In this document: positions 50,132 to 59,408 of the stretch, piece after piece | How positions within the stretch are numbered: position 1 is the first letter of the stretch | Layout: each line of letters opens with the position of its first letter | From: Verrucomicrobiota bacterium | GTDB lineage: Bacteria; Verrucomicrobiota; Verrucomicrobiia; CAIQCK01 | Assembly: GCA_016235595.1 (NCBI GenBank) | Contig: JACRJX010000029.1 | Coordinates: 186,001-250,000, forward strand | Direction: 5' to 3' | DNA length: 64,000 nucleotides | The notes under the pieces: generated by a model | The model's database searches: none | Told to the model about the DNA's origin: nothing | Seen by the model: the letters and a program-made list of their open reading frames with translations, nothing else | Program-made: the position numbers and the translations under genes

Positions 50132-51526
50132 TCAGTGCGCGGCCACATCGAGGCAGACCATCTTGTGCATGTCGCGGGCGATGAGCCGGCCGTCGGCGAG
50201 CGCCAGCGGTCCCCACGCGTCGGGGCCTTCGAGCACTTGGGCGCGCGCGAGCTGCTTGTAGCCGGCGGTGGTTGCTTCAGCGAGCGTGAGCTTGCCGTCG
50301 TCGTTCATCACGTAGATCATTCCCTGGGCGATCAGGAACGGCGCGCTGCCGAACTTGTTCTTCGCGCCACTGGTCCACACGATCTTGCCGTCGAGGCCGA
50401 GACAAACCAGTTGGCCGTCGGGCCGCACTCCAAAGAGGTGATTCTCGTAGAAGATCGGCGTCTGTTGCACCGCGCCAAATACCGCCGCCTTCAGTCGGAA
50501 CAGCGACGCCACCGATAGTTTACCGCCGGTTTCCTTCACTTGGAGCATCATGCTGCCCGCGTCGTAGCCACCGGAGAGAAACACGCGCCCATCGCCCACC
50601 GGCACAGGTGTCGGGATGTTGGCGATGCTGATTTTCCAGTCGCGCGTCTCCCACAGGATCGAGCCATCCGTCGCCGACACGCCTGCGACACCGCCGCTGC
50701 CACAATAGACATACATGCGCCGGCCTTGGAACTCCATCGGAGCGATGGAACTGTGCGTCATCTGCCACCGGCGAGGGTTGCGCGACTTCCAAAGAACCTT
50801 GCCCGTGTTGCAGTCCACCGCGACGACCAGCGCCTTGCCTCCGGTGCCGAGGATGAGCCGGTCGCCGTCCACAAACGGACACTGGCCCGCATACCACGGC
50901 GGCACTTCCGTGTCGAACTCACGCACCAGGTTCAACTCCCATCGAAATTCACCGGTGGCGGTGTCCACGCAAAGCACCTGGCACTTCGGCCCGAGCGAGA
51001 TGACGTATTTGTCAGTCACCGTCGGGATCGTGCGTGACATGCCGTGGTTGCGCTTGACCTTGCATGGATAGGTGTAACGCCAGATTTCCTGGCCGTCGGC
51101 CAGCGACAGGCAGCGCAACGCGTCCGCCTTCCCTTCGTGATCGTAGTCGGTGAGGAAGACGCGCCCTTTCCAGATCGCCGCGCCGGCGAAGCCTTCTCCG
51201 ATATCCATCTTCCAGAGCGCCTTCGGGCCGCTTGCGGGCCAGCTCTTTGCCAGCGGCGTCTGCTCGGTGCTGATGTTGTCCCAATTCGGCCCGCGGAAGC
51301 GCGGCCAGATACCGTTGAGATTCGCGGGTGCGCCGCTGCCCTTGATCAGCTTGCCTGCCCATTTCGTGGGGCCATCCGCCACCGCTTCTCCCACCGCGCG
51401 GTCCTCGCCCGGCAGCCGTTCCTTCACTCCTTCGCCGGTGCTTCCGAAAAACCAGAATACGACCGCTGCGCCGGCGAGAAACGCCGCGACGAGCGGAATG
51501 CCTTTTGAGATCAACGTCTTGTTCAT
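50132..51526 (-). CDS. membrane-anchored PQQ-like beta-propeller protein
   Basis: 464 residues. One N-terminal membrane segment (ISKGIPLVAAFLAGAAVVFWFFG) anchors a beta-propeller with WPRFRGPNWDNIS and repeated blade motifs such as GQEIWRYTYP, TGEFRWELNL, TGKVLWKSRN, DGSILWETRD and DGKIVWTSG. PQQ-like Trp-docking blades do not prove a bound cofactor; many such proteins act as scaffolds (BamB-like) or have unknown roles. It stands alone, divergent from xseA, with about 120 bases between the starts. Confidence 0.88.
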   Translation of the reverse strand: MNKTLISKGIPLVAAFLAGAAVVFWFFGSTGEGVKERLPGEDRAVGEAVADGPTKWAGKLIKGSGAPANLNGIWPRFRGPNWDNISTEQTPLAKSWPASGPKALWKMDIGEGFAGAAIWKGRVFLTDYDHEGKADALRCLSLADGQEIWRYTYPCKVKRNHGMSRTIPTVTDKYVISLGPKCQVLCVDTATGEFRWELNLVREFDTEVPPWYAGQCPFVDGDRLILGTGGKALVVAVDCNTGKVLWKSRNPRRWQMTHSSIAPMEFQGRRMYVYCGSGGVAGVSATDGSILWETRDWKISIANIPTPVPVGDGRVFLSGGYDAGSMMLQVKETGGKLSVASLFRLKAAVFGAVQQTPIFYENHLFGVRPDGQLVCLGLDGKIVWTSGAKNKFGSAPFLIAQGMIYVMNDDGKLTLAEATTAGYKQLARAQVLEGPDAWGPLALADGRLIARDMHKMVCLDVAAH

Positions 51527-51648
51527 AGTGCGACGCCAGCCAGCATCCTAACGACGTTTTGCGAAAGAGCAAAGCGTTTGTCATCGCCGCTGGCGCCGCC
51601 GCACCCGTCACCGTGACAGCCCGGGCCGGTTATGCTAGCGTCAGCGGC

Positions 51649-53040
51649 GTGAGCGATGGCGAACAAAATGAGTTTGAGGTACTGGCCGGCGCGGAAGCGC
51701 CGGCGCAGCCGAAGGTCTATACCGTCACGGAACTGACGCGCGAGGTGCGCGGGTTGCTGAAGACGGAGATCGGCGAGGTTTGGGTCGAGGGCGAGATTTC
51801 CAACTTCCGCGCGCAGGCAAGCGGTCACTTGTATTTCACGCTGAAGGACGCCGGCGCGCAGCTTTCGGTCGTCATGTTTCGCGGCAACGCAGCCTCGCTG
51901 AAGTTCAAGCTTGGCGACGGCCTGCAGGTCGTGGCGTTCGGCGAGTTGAGCGTGTATGAAGCGCGCGGGCAGTATCAGCTCATTGCCCGGCGGATGGAGC
52001 CGAAGGGCTACGGCGCGCTGCAGCTCGCGTTCGAGCAACTCAAACGAAAGCTGGCCGCCGAAGGATTGTTCGACGCGGCGCGCAAGAAGCCGATCCCGGC
52101 GTATCCGGAGCATATCGGCATTGTCACGTCACCCACGGGCGCGGCGATCCGCGACATCCTGAACATCATCGAGCGCCGGTTCCCGAACATTCATATCGTC
52201 ATCGCGCCGGCGCGTGTGCAGGGCGAGGGCGCGGCGGAAGAGATTGCGGCGGCGGTGGACGAACTCAACGCGTTGAACGAATCGGGCCGCCTGCCACTGG
52301 ACGTGCTGATCATCACGCGCGGTGGCGGTTCCATCGAGGACCTCTGGGCGTTCAACGAGGAGGTTGTGGCGCGGGCGGTGGCGCGCTCGAAGATTCCGAC
52401 CCTCTCGGCGGTGGGGCATGAGATTGATTTCACCATCTGCGATTTCGTCGCCGATCTGCGCGCGCCGACGCCCAGCGCCGCGGCGGAACTGGTCGTGAAG
52501 CAACGGCTGGAACTCGCCGAAACCATCGCGGCTCTGGGCCAGCGGCTGGAGCGTGAGACGGAAACGGCCCTCGACGCGCTGCGGCACCGGCTGGAACTGG
52601 CGGCGTCAAGCTACGTGTTTCGCCAGCCGGCGGAACTGGTGCGGCAGTATCAACAGCGGGTGGATGACGCACTGACCTCGATCGAAAGCGCCGCCGGGCA
52701 GTGGCTCGCCGCGCGGCACGCGCGAATCGAAATCCTTGGCGAGCAATTGGCGCGGCTCAGTCCAACGGCGCGCGTGGCGCAATATCGCCAGAAGCTGGAA
52801 AACCTGGCCGGGCGGCAGGCGCAGGCATTAAAGAACTGGCGGCAGGAACGGCAGCACACGCTGAAGGAACTGGGCAGCCGGTTGGCATTGTTAAGTCCGC
52901 AGAACGTGGTGAATCGTGGCTATAGCATTACCACGCGTGCCAGCGACGGCAAGGTGCTCACGGCGGCGGCGCAGGTCCGCAAGGGCGAGCGTATCCGAAC
53001 GCGGTTGCGCGAGGGCGAGATCGAATCGGACGTGGCGTAG
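51649..53040 (+). CDS. xseA: exodeoxyribonuclease VII large subunit
   Basis: 463 residues from GTG 51649; a TTG at 51559 would add 30 residues, and neither has a strong ribosome site. The OB-fold (YTVTELTREVRGLLKTEIGEVWVEGEISNF ... GHLYFTLKDAGAQLSVVMFRG) precedes the catalytic region (GIVTSPTGAAIRDI, ITRGGGSIEDLWAFNEEVVARA, SAVGHEIDFTICDFVADLRAPTPSAAAE). A long coiled-coil stretch and the C-terminal RGYSITTR segment follow. With XseB it degrades single-stranded DNA in repair. No xseB lies next to it here. It is followed 36 bases later by an aminotransferase gene. Confidence 0.95.
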   Translation: MSDGEQNEFEVLAGAEAPAQPKVYTVTELTREVRGLLKTEIGEVWVEGEISNFRAQASGHLYFTLKDAGAQLSVVMFRGNAASLKFKLGDGLQVVAFGELSVYEARGQYQLIARRMEPKGYGALQLAFEQLKRKLAAEGLFDAARKKPIPAYPEHIGIVTSPTGAAIRDILNIIERRFPNIHIVIAPARVQGEGAAEEIAAAVDELNALNESGRLPLDVLIITRGGGSIEDLWAFNEEVVARAVARSKIPTLSAVGHEIDFTICDFVADLRAPTPSAAAELVVKQRLELAETIAALGQRLERETETALDALRHRLELAASSYVFRQPAELVRQYQQRVDDALTSIESAAGQWLAARHARIEILGEQLARLSPTARVAQYRQKLENLAGRQAQALKNWRQERQHTLKELGSRLALLSPQNVVNRGYSITTRASDGKVLTAAAQVRKGERIRTRLREGEIESDVA

Positions 53041-53076
53041 AACTCTCTCAGCGCTGCCTGCTTTCAGAAATCTTCC

Positions 53077-54249
53077 ATGACAACCTCCAATCGTTCGTTG
53101 ATCTCCCACCGCGTTGAAGGCTTCACCGAGTCCGTCATCCGAGGCATGACGCGGCTGGCGCAACAGCATCGCGCCATCAACCTTGCGCAGGGGTTCCCCG
53201 ACTTTCCCGCGCCGGAAGCGATGAAACGCGCCGCGATGGACGCCATCGCCGGCGACATCAACCAATACGCGATCACCTGGGGAGCCAAGCGCCTCCGCGA
53301 CGCCATCGCTGCGAAGGTGAAATGGTATCCGGGCATCGAAGCGGACCCGGAGACGATGATCACCGTCACCTGCGGCTCGACCGAGGCGATGATCTCGTCG
53401 TTGATGGCGATCATCAATCCCGGCGACGAAATTGTCGTCTTCGAGCCCTTCTACGAGAATTACGGCCCCGACGGCATCCTCTCCGGCGCCACGCCGCGTT
53501 ACGTCACACTGCGCGAGCCGGACTGGAGCTTCGACGAGCGCGAACTGGCCGCGGCGTTCAACAACCGCACCAAAGCCATCATCATCAACACGCCAAACAA
53601 CCCGACCGGCAAGGTCTTCTCGCGCGAGGAGCTGTCGGTTATCGCGAAGCTCTGCCAGCAATGGGGTGTCGTGGCAGTGACGGATGAGATTTACGAGCAC
53701 ATCGTTTACGACGGTTGTGAACACATCAGCATGGCGACGCTGCCGGGCATGGCAGAGCAGACCATCACCATCAACGCCGCGAGCAAGACCTACAGCGCCA
53801 CCGGCTGGCGTGTCGGCTGGGTGATTGCGCCGCCGGGCCTGACCAACGCCATCCGCAAAGTGCACGATTTTCTCACCGTTGGCGCGCCCGCGCCGTTGCA
53901 GGAGGGCGTGGCGACGGCGCTCGGCTTTGGGCGCGACTACTACGAGGGGTTGGGGCGCGAGTATGTGGAGAAGCGCGACTTCATGCAGACCGCGTTGGAG
54001 GGGGCTGGCTTTCGTTGCTTCAAGCCGCACGGCGCCTACTACATCATGACCGACATCAGCGGCTTCGGTTTACCCGACGACGTGGCTTTCGCGCACGATC
54101 TCGTCCAGCGCGTGGGCGTCGCCGCCGTGCCGGGCAGCAGTTTCTACCACGACCGCGCGCTGGGCCGGCAGAAACTGCGTTTCGTCTTCGCCAAACGCCC
54201 GGCCACGCTGCGCGAAGCGGCGGAGAAACTGGCGAGGGTAAAAGGCTGA
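53077..54249 (+). CDS. class I/II PLP-dependent aminotransferase
   Basis: 390 residues, cytoplasmic, fold type I. Landmarks are AINLAQGFPDFPAPE, INQYAITWGAKRLRDAI, TCGSTEAMISSL, the cofactor-binding PNNPTGKVFS and VTDEIYEHIVYDG, the PLP lysine in NAASKTYSATGWRVGW and the C-terminal arginine in KLRFVFAKRP. This pattern fits the aspartate/kynurenine-aminotransferase group, of which the amino donor is not readable. It overlaps nothing and is followed by a dispersed-repeat region. Confidence 0.93.
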   Translation: MTTSNRSLISHRVEGFTESVIRGMTRLAQQHRAINLAQGFPDFPAPEAMKRAAMDAIAGDINQYAITWGAKRLRDAIAAKVKWYPGIEADPETMITVTCGSTEAMISSLMAIINPGDEIVVFEPFYENYGPDGILSGATPRYVTLREPDWSFDERELAAAFNNRTKAIIINTPNNPTGKVFSREELSVIAKLCQQWGVVAVTDEIYEHIVYDGCEHISMATLPGMAEQTITINAASKTYSATGWRVGWVIAPPGLTNAIRKVHDFLTVGAPAPLQEGVATALGFGRDYYEGLGREYVEKRDFMQTALEGAGFRCFKPHGAYYIMTDISGFGLPDDVAFAHDLVQRVGVAAVPGSSFYHDRALGRQKLRFVFAKRPATLREAAEKLARVKG

Positions 54250-54280
54250 AGCGGGGTTGAAACAGCAAGTCGTGCGGAAG

Positions 54281-54356
54281 TTCACCGCAGTGGCGCAGAG
54301 AGCGCAGAGAGAAACGGACACGGAGGCAGCCACGGAATGCACGAAATGCACGGAAG
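54281..54356. repeat. dispersed intergenic repeat (CGCAGAGAGCGCAGAGA / CACGGAATGCACGAA type)
   Basis: The stretch consists of near-tandem short units: GGCGCAGAGAGCGCAGAGA, then ACGGACACGGAGGCAGC, then CACGGAATGCACGAAATG. This low-complexity pattern is known as interspersed intergenic sequence in several environmental bacterial genomes. A related unit (GACGCACGGAGGACGCGG) lies at 58169-58206. It codes for nothing convincing. Confidence 0.55.
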
Positions 54357-54406
54357 GGAAAATAGGGGATGGCGGAAGCCGTCGGCCGCTGCGAGAACAA
54401 ACACGA

Positions 54407-54703
54407 TTAGCTCAGCGGTATGGGTGGGTGTTTCCCTTTCTCAATACCTTCAAACAATCGGACCTCAAGTTGTTTTCTCACAAGCCATCTCGACACAACA
54501 ATGAGTGCAAACCAAATTGCGATTGTGTTCAGACCGATATATAGCGCTGCGGCTGAAAACACAAATAAACCCCCGTGGACGAGCATTAGAAACCGCTTCT
54601 CCTTCGGTCCACGGCACCGCCTGTAATCACGGACACAGGCGATTAGCAACGCGGTAATTCCCGACACCACTGCTACCAGCAACGCAATTCTTCCTATATC
54701 CAT
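54407..54703 (-). CDS. small membrane protein, unknown function
   Basis: 98 residues with three hydrophobic segments: IALLVAVVSGITALLIACV, FLMLVHGGLFVFSAAALYIG and IAIWFALIVVSRWLV, separated by short basic stretches (YRRCRGPKEKR). A strong GGAGGG ribosome site lies four bases before the ATG at 54703, which supports a real gene. No family recognised. The base composition of this stretch is visibly lower in GC than its neighbours, and it borders a dispersed repeat, so recent acquisition is possible. Its C-terminal codons contain TTAGCTCAGCGGTATGG on the plus strand, which only looks like a tRNA D-arm. Confidence 0.7.
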   Translation of the reverse strand: MDIGRIALLVAVVSGITALLIACVRDYRRCRGPKEKRFLMLVHGGLFVFSAAALYIGLNTIAIWFALIVVSRWLVRKQLEVRLFEGIEKGKHPPIPLS

Positions 54704-54900
54704 ACACCCTCCAATTATTCAGCTTGGCCGTCGGATTCCTCGCACACACAGGAGGGGCATTCAAGGTTGAAATGAAGGCTGGGGCGTTGGTACGTGGCGG
54801 ATGTTTCGTAGCCTGTGACTCCGTCGCGGGCTGCGAAGAAAGGCGTAGCGCGCCGTCCCTGCCTGTGGGCAGAATCCCGGTTTTTCCCGCCTTTTTCTCG

Positions 54901-54928
54901 TTGTCAGCGGCGGGGGATGCGGTAGTCT
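54901..54928 (+). promoter_or_regulatory. candidate sigma70-like promoter of the double fucosidase gene
   Basis: TTGTCA (54901-54906) and TAGTCT (54923-54928) stand 16 bases apart, 26 bases before the ATG at 54954; AAAGGAAA is the ribosome site. The rest of the 250-base gap before this gene shows no gene; it contains a GC-rich stretch reminiscent of other intergenic repeats. Confidence 0.3.
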
Positions 54929-54953
54929 GCCTGCACGTGGAGAAAGGAAACCT

Positions 54954-57900
54954 ATGCGCCGAATCATTGTTCTTCTCGGATTGATCTCCCTGCTTGGATG
55001 CCAGCACAACGCGCCATCGTCGAAAGCCCCCGCCGCAGTCTCGAAGGCTGAAACGCCCGCCCAGCGCGAAGCGCGGATGAAATGGTGGCGCGAAGCGCGC
55101 TTCGGCATGTTCGTGCACTGGGGACTTTATTCCGGCCTCGCCGGCACGTGGGATGGCAAGCCCGTCGGCACCAAGGGCGGCATGGAATGGATCCAGCAAC
55201 GCGTGAAGGTGGACACCGACACCTACGCGAAAGCGGCCATCCCGAAGTTCAAGCCGACGCCGGGTTTCGCGCGCGAGTGGGCGCGGCTTGCGAAGGAGGC
55301 CGGATGTCGCTATCTCGTCTTCACGACGAAACATCACGAAGGATTCGGCCTCTTCGACTCGAAGGCGGGCGACTACAACGCCGGCGCGAAACTGCACCGC
55401 GATCTCGTGAAGGAAATCGTCGAGGCCTGCCACGCCGAAGGGTTGCGCGTCGGCTTCTATCACTCGGTCATCGATTGGCATCACGACCAGTACGCTTACG
55501 AGAAATCCAAGCAACTCCCGCATCCGCTCAAAGGCAAGCCGTATCCCAACGGCGAGCGCGACCACTCGAAATATGTGGACTACCTCCACAAGCAGGTTGG
55601 CGAGCTGGTTTCCAACTACGGCAACGTGGACGTGCTTTGGTGGGATTACAGCTCGCAGGATTTCCAGGGCGACGAGGCGTGGCGCGCGTTTGACCTAATG
55701 AAGGAGGTGCGCGCCAAGCAACCGGCGATCGTCATGAACAATCGCCTCTTTCGCAGCCAGGAAGCGGGTTGGTCGGGCATGGGCACGGAAGGTTTTATCC
55801 CGCAACTCGACCCGAAATACGGCGACTTCATCACGCCGGAGCAGCACATCCCCGCCACCGGCATGCCGGGCGTGGATTGGGAAACGTGCATGACGTTGAA
55901 CACCACGTGGGGTTACAGCGAGCACGACCACGCGTGGAAGAGTGATGAGACGCTCATCCGCAACCTCGTGGACATCGCCAGCAAGGGCGGCAATTACCTG
56001 CTCAACATCGGTCCCAAAGGTGATGGCAGCGTGCCGGAGGAAAGCATCAAGTCCATGCACGCCATCGGCGCGTGGATGAAAAAGAACGGCGAGGCGATCT
56101 ACGCGACCCAGGCCAGCCCATTCGAGTCGCTCGCGTGGGGCCGCTGCACGCAGAAGAAACTCGACGACGACACTACGCGCCTCTACCTGCACATCTTTGA
56201 TTGGCCGAAGGATGGCAAACTCGTCCTCCCCGCCCTCGCGAACAAGCCGCTGAAAGCCCGCCTGCTCGACGGCGGCAAACCACTCAACGCGATTGCCGGG
56301 GAGAACGGCGTGATCGTCGCGCTGCCCGTCGACGCGCCCGACAAGATTGCCACCGTCGTCGCGCTCGACATCGAGGGTGCGCCGAAGATCGTGAAGCCCG
56401 ATCCCTACGCTGACGAGACGCCTGCCCAGCGTGACGCGCGCATGAAGTGGTGGCGCGAGGCGCGGTTCGGCATGTTCATCCATTGGGGCGTCTATGCCGT
56501 TCCCGCCGGCACCTACAAGGGCGAGCAGATCAAGGGCATTGGCGAATGGATCATGCACAACGGCAGGATTCCCGTCGCCGAGTATCGCGAGTTTGCCAAA
56601 CAGTTCAACCCGGTCAAATACAACGCCGACGAGTGGGTCCGGCTCGCGAAGGAAGCCGGCATGAAATACATCGTCATCACCAGCAAGCATCACGACGGCT
56701 TTGCGTTGTTCGACTCGAAGGCCAGCGACTGGAACGTCGTGAAAGCCACGCCCTACGGCAAGGATTTGCTGAAGCCGCTCGCCGCAGCGTGCCGTAAACA
56801 TGGCCTCAAGCTCGGCTTCTACTACTCGCAAGCGCAGGACTGGACCAATCCCGGTGGCGCCGCGGCTCGCGGACATTGGGACCCCGCCCAGGACGGCAGC
56901 ATGGACGAATACATCCGCAAGGTCGCCGCGCCACAGGTGCGCGAGATTCTCACACGCTACGGCGAGTTCCCCGCCGTGCTCTGGTGGGACACGCCGAAAG
57001 ACATGACGCCCGAGCGCGCCGAGATGCTCATTCCGTTGCTAAAGCTCAAGCCCGGCATCATCCACAACAACCGTCTCGGCGGCGGCTTCAAGGGCGACAC
57101 CGAGACGCCGGAGCAGCATGTTCCCGCCACCGGTTATCCCGGCCGCGACTGGGAGACGTGCATGACGATGAATGACACGTGGGGTTTCAAGAGCTACGAC
57201 CAAAGCTGGAAACCCGTCGAGACACTCATCCGCAATCTCGTGGACATTGCCAGCAAGGGCGGCAACTACCTGCTCAACGTCGGTCCCACCGCCGAGGGCC
57301 TCATTCCCGCGCCGTCCGTTGAGCGGTTGAAGGAAGTCGGCAAATGGATGAAGGTCAACAGCAAGGCGATCTATGCCACCAGCGCCAGCCCGTTCAAGCG
57401 CCTCGCGTGGGGCCGTTGCACGAAGAAGCTCAGCGCCGGCGGCGCGACGCTTTATCTCCATGTTTTCAACTGGCCCGCCGACGGCAAACTGCTCGTCCCC
57501 GGCTTGAAGAACGTCGTCGAGTCCGCGAGCCTGCTCGCCAGCGGCAAGAAGCTCAGTACCTCGCGCAGCAGCGAAGGTGTGACTGTGACCGTCCCCGCCG
57601 CCGCGCCCGACCCGATCTGCTCGGTGGTCGTGCTCAAGGTCAAAGGCCGGCTCGATATCGAACCGCAGCTTCCCGTGCAGGCTGCCGATGGCACGATCAC
57701 GCTGGCCACCGATGACGTGATTCTTCACGGCAAGAAACTCAAGGTCGAGCACGCCCACCGCAAAGGAATGCTCAAGGCTGCCGAAGGCAACGTGGGCTAT
57801 TGGGTGGATCCCGCAGAATGGGTCGAGTGGCAGTTCAACGTCACGCGACCCGGCAAGTTCGAGGTGAGTGCCGAGATCGCGGCGACAGGCAGCGGCAAGT

Positions 57901-58094
57901 TCACCTTGAGCGCTGGCAGTTCCGAGCTTCAGGCTGCTGCGCCGAAGACTGGCGATTTTCAGAAGTACAAGGTCGTCAAGCTTGGCACCATCGAAATTGG
58001 CGCGGCCGGCAAAGCCTCGCTCGCCGTGAAGCCGGCCAAGGCTGGCTGGCAGCCGCTCAACCTCGGTGCGCTCATCCTGAAACCGGTGAAGTAA
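54954..58094 (+). CDS. lipoprotein with two tandem GH29 alpha-L-fucosidase domains
   Basis: 1046 residues. A lipobox (SLLGC) anchors it in the envelope. Two full GH29 catalytic units follow: unit 1 from Met42 (MKWWREARFGMFVHWG) and unit 2 from Met497 (MKWWREARFGMFIHWG), with a period of 455 residues. Both keep the nucleophile aspartate, Asp231 in DVLWWDYS and Asp679 in AVLWWDTP, as well as EQHIPATG/EQHVPATG and ETLIRNLVDIASKGGNYLL. The last about 140 residues are a beta-rich, carbohydrate-binding-like domain (GYWVDPAEWVEWQFNVT). It releases L-fucose from glycans. An internal gene duplication is evident; the two units may differ in linkage preference. Confidence 0.95.
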   Translation: MRRIIVLLGLISLLGCQHNAPSSKAPAAVSKAETPAQREARMKWWREARFGMFVHWGLYSGLAGTWDGKPVGTKGGMEWIQQRVKVDTDTYAKAAIPKFKPTPGFAREWARLAKEAGCRYLVFTTKHHEGFGLFDSKAGDYNAGAKLHRDLVKEIVEACHAEGLRVGFYHSVIDWHHDQYAYEKSKQLPHPLKGKPYPNGERDHSKYVDYLHKQVGELVSNYGNVDVLWWDYSSQDFQGDEAWRAFDLMKEVRAKQPAIVMNNRLFRSQEAGWSGMGTEGFIPQLDPKYGDFITPEQHIPATGMPGVDWETCMTLNTTWGYSEHDHAWKSDETLIRNLVDIASKGGNYLLNIGPKGDGSVPEESIKSMHAIGAWMKKNGEAIYATQASPFESLAWGRCTQKKLDDDTTRLYLHIFDWPKDGKLVLPALANKPLKARLLDGGKPLNAIAGENGVIVALPVDAPDKIATVVALDIEGAPKIVKPDPYADETPAQRDARMKWWREARFGMFIHWGVYAVPAGTYKGEQIKGIGEWIMHNGRIPVAEYREFAKQFNPVKYNADEWVRLAKEAGMKYIVITSKHHDGFALFDSKASDWNVVKATPYGKDLLKPLAAACRKHGLKLGFYYSQAQDWTNPGGAAARGHWDPAQDGSMDEYIRKVAAPQVREILTRYGEFPAVLWWDTPKDMTPERAEMLIPLLKLKPGIIHNNRLGGGFKGDTETPEQHVPATGYPGRDWETCMTMNDTWGFKSYDQSWKPVETLIRNLVDIASKGGNYLLNVGPTAEGLIPAPSVERLKEVGKWMKVNSKAIYATSASPFKRLAWGRCTKKLSAGGATLYLHVFNWPADGKLLVPGLKNVVESASLLASGKKLSTSRSSEGVTVTVPAAAPDPICSVVVLKVKGRLDIEPQLPVQAADGTITLATDDVILHGKKLKVEHAHRKGMLKAAEGNVGYWVDPAEWVEWQFNVTRPGKFEVSAEIAATGSGKFTLSAGSSELQAAAPKTGDFQKYKVVKLGTIEIGAAGKASLAVKPAKAGWQPLNLGALILKPVK

Positions 58095-58168
58095 GTTGCC
58101 GATATCGCCTTGTCGAGAACGCACGCTGTCTGCCGGCGTCCCGTGGCTGACTTTGTCGTGTGCGTTTG

Positions 58169-58206
58169 CCACATAGACGCACGGAGGACGCGGAGAGCGA
58201 TACCTT
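58169..58206. repeat. short dispersed intergenic repeat
   Basis: GACGCACGGAGGACGCGG followed by AGAGCG resembles the unit at 54281-54356 (CGCAGAGA and ACGGACACGGAGG). It lies between the convergent fucosidase and propeller genes. Both copies flank the fucosidase gene region. Confidence 0.45.
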
Positions 58207-59219
58207 CACTGGCCGATGATATACGGCTTGCCGTCTTTCCAACCGAGTTTCACCCACGACAGGAACCATGTGCGGCCGCGGTCGGGGTTGCCTTGGTAGA
58301 ACATGTAGGTCTGGCCGTCGTCGTCCACGAAGATGCCGGGATGGCCGGACTCGGAGGAGTTCCACTCGCCGGGCTTGCCGTTCGGCAGCAGCGGGCGCTC
58401 GACGAACAGCCGCGTGAAACGCAGTCCGTCGTCGCTGACCGCGCAGCCGATCTGCTGCGGGTCGTTGTTGTAGCCGCCGCCGTAGAATAGGTAGATCCTT
58501 CCGTCGTGGCGCACCGGCGCAGGCGCTTCGATGCATTTGGTTTCCCACGGCAGCTCCGGCTTCAGCACAGGGCCGTCGCCCAGTTGCTTCCACGCCGGGC
58601 GGCCGAAATCGGAGTGGCGGTCCGCCGCCATCGCGACGAGCATCTGCACCTTCATCGAAGGGTCGCGCGTGGCGAAGTAGAGCAGCAACTTGTTGCCGTG
58701 CTCGATGACATCGCAATCAATGCCCCGGCCGCTGTTCCAGTCGCCGGTGGCGCGGATGATCGGGTTGGTTGGGTCGCGGCGGAAACTCAGCCCGTCGTCG
58801 CTGACGGCGTGGCAGATGGCATCAAGTTTGCCGTTGCCATAGGTGTTGTAGAAAAGGTGGACCTTCCCATCAAGAACGATGGTGCGGCCATTGACGAGGC
58901 CGTTCTTCTCGCACGCCTGCTCCGGCAGAATTTCGCCAACCTTTTTCCAGTCGAGCAGGTTCGTGCTTTCCGCGATGCCGATGGCCCAGCCTTTCGGCGC
59001 GCCGGGCGGCGCGAGCTTCTTGTCGTAGGGCGCGGTGGAGTAATAAAGGAGATAACGCCCGCCAAGCTTGAGCACGCACGGGTCCTTGGCGAACGGCCGG
59101 CCGAGCCGCGAACTGTCGCCGAACATCATGACGCGATTTCCCGCGGCGTCCGCGACAGGCTGGTTTGGGAAAATGCCAAAGCCACAGCAGAAGAGGATGA
59201 TCGCAATGATGGTTTTCAT
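58206..59219 (-). CDS. exported five-bladed propeller glycosidase-like protein (GH43/GH32/GH130-like)
   Basis: 337 residues with a signal peptide (IIAIILFCCGFGIFP). Repeated blades of the five-bladed propeller fold follow: GRPFAKDPCVLKLGGRYLLYYS (acidic base position Asp), ESTNLLDWKKVGEILP, KNGLVNGRTIVLDGKVHLFYN, DAICHAVSDDGLSFRRDPTNP, CDVIEHGNKLLLYFATRD and IEAPAPVRHDGRIYLFYGG (possible acid Glu). Family members cleave arabinofuranosides, xylosides or fructosides or phosphorolyse mannosides. It converges on the fucosidase gene and is divergent from the rml genes. Confidence 0.82.
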   Translation of the reverse strand: MKTIIAIILFCCGFGIFPNQPVADAAGNRVMMFGDSSRLGRPFAKDPCVLKLGGRYLLYYSTAPYDKKLAPPGAPKGWAIGIAESTNLLDWKKVGEILPEQACEKNGLVNGRTIVLDGKVHLFYNTYGNGKLDAICHAVSDDGLSFRRDPTNPIIRATGDWNSGRGIDCDVIEHGNKLLLYFATRDPSMKVQMLVAMAADRHSDFGRPAWKQLGDGPVLKPELPWETKCIEAPAPVRHDGRIYLFYGGGYNNDPQQIGCAVSDDGLRFTRLFVERPLLPNGKPGEWNSSESGHPGIFVDDDGQTYMFYQGNPDRGRTWFLSWVKLGWKDGKPYIIGQ

Positions 59220-59335
59220 GATTTTTTCCGGGACCTCTGCAACTGACGTCTCGCGTGCAAGAGGGTGAATCCTCCGCCGGAAAAAGCAATCACGACTTTA
59301 CGTGGCGGCATGCCCGAATGAAACCACAACGGCAC

Positions 59336-59362
59336 TTGTCCAAAAGCGCCCGATGGTATAAG
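59336..59362 (+). promoter_or_regulatory. candidate promoter of the rmlDBA operon
   Basis: TTGTCC (59336-59341) and TATAAG (59357-59362) are 15 bases apart, slightly short, 47 bases before the rmlD ATG. The 190-base gap between the two divergent genes holds no other gene. Confidence 0.35.
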
Positions 59363-59408
59363 GAAGGGAACGAACTGAAAGGCATGCACAGGTAGGCTGG
59401 AATCAAAT

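Noticed and set aside
54407..54425. TTAGCTCAGCGGTATGG resembling a tRNA D-arm
   Set aside because: No anticodon or T-arm at the right distance; the bases are the C-terminal codons and stop of the small membrane-protein gene.
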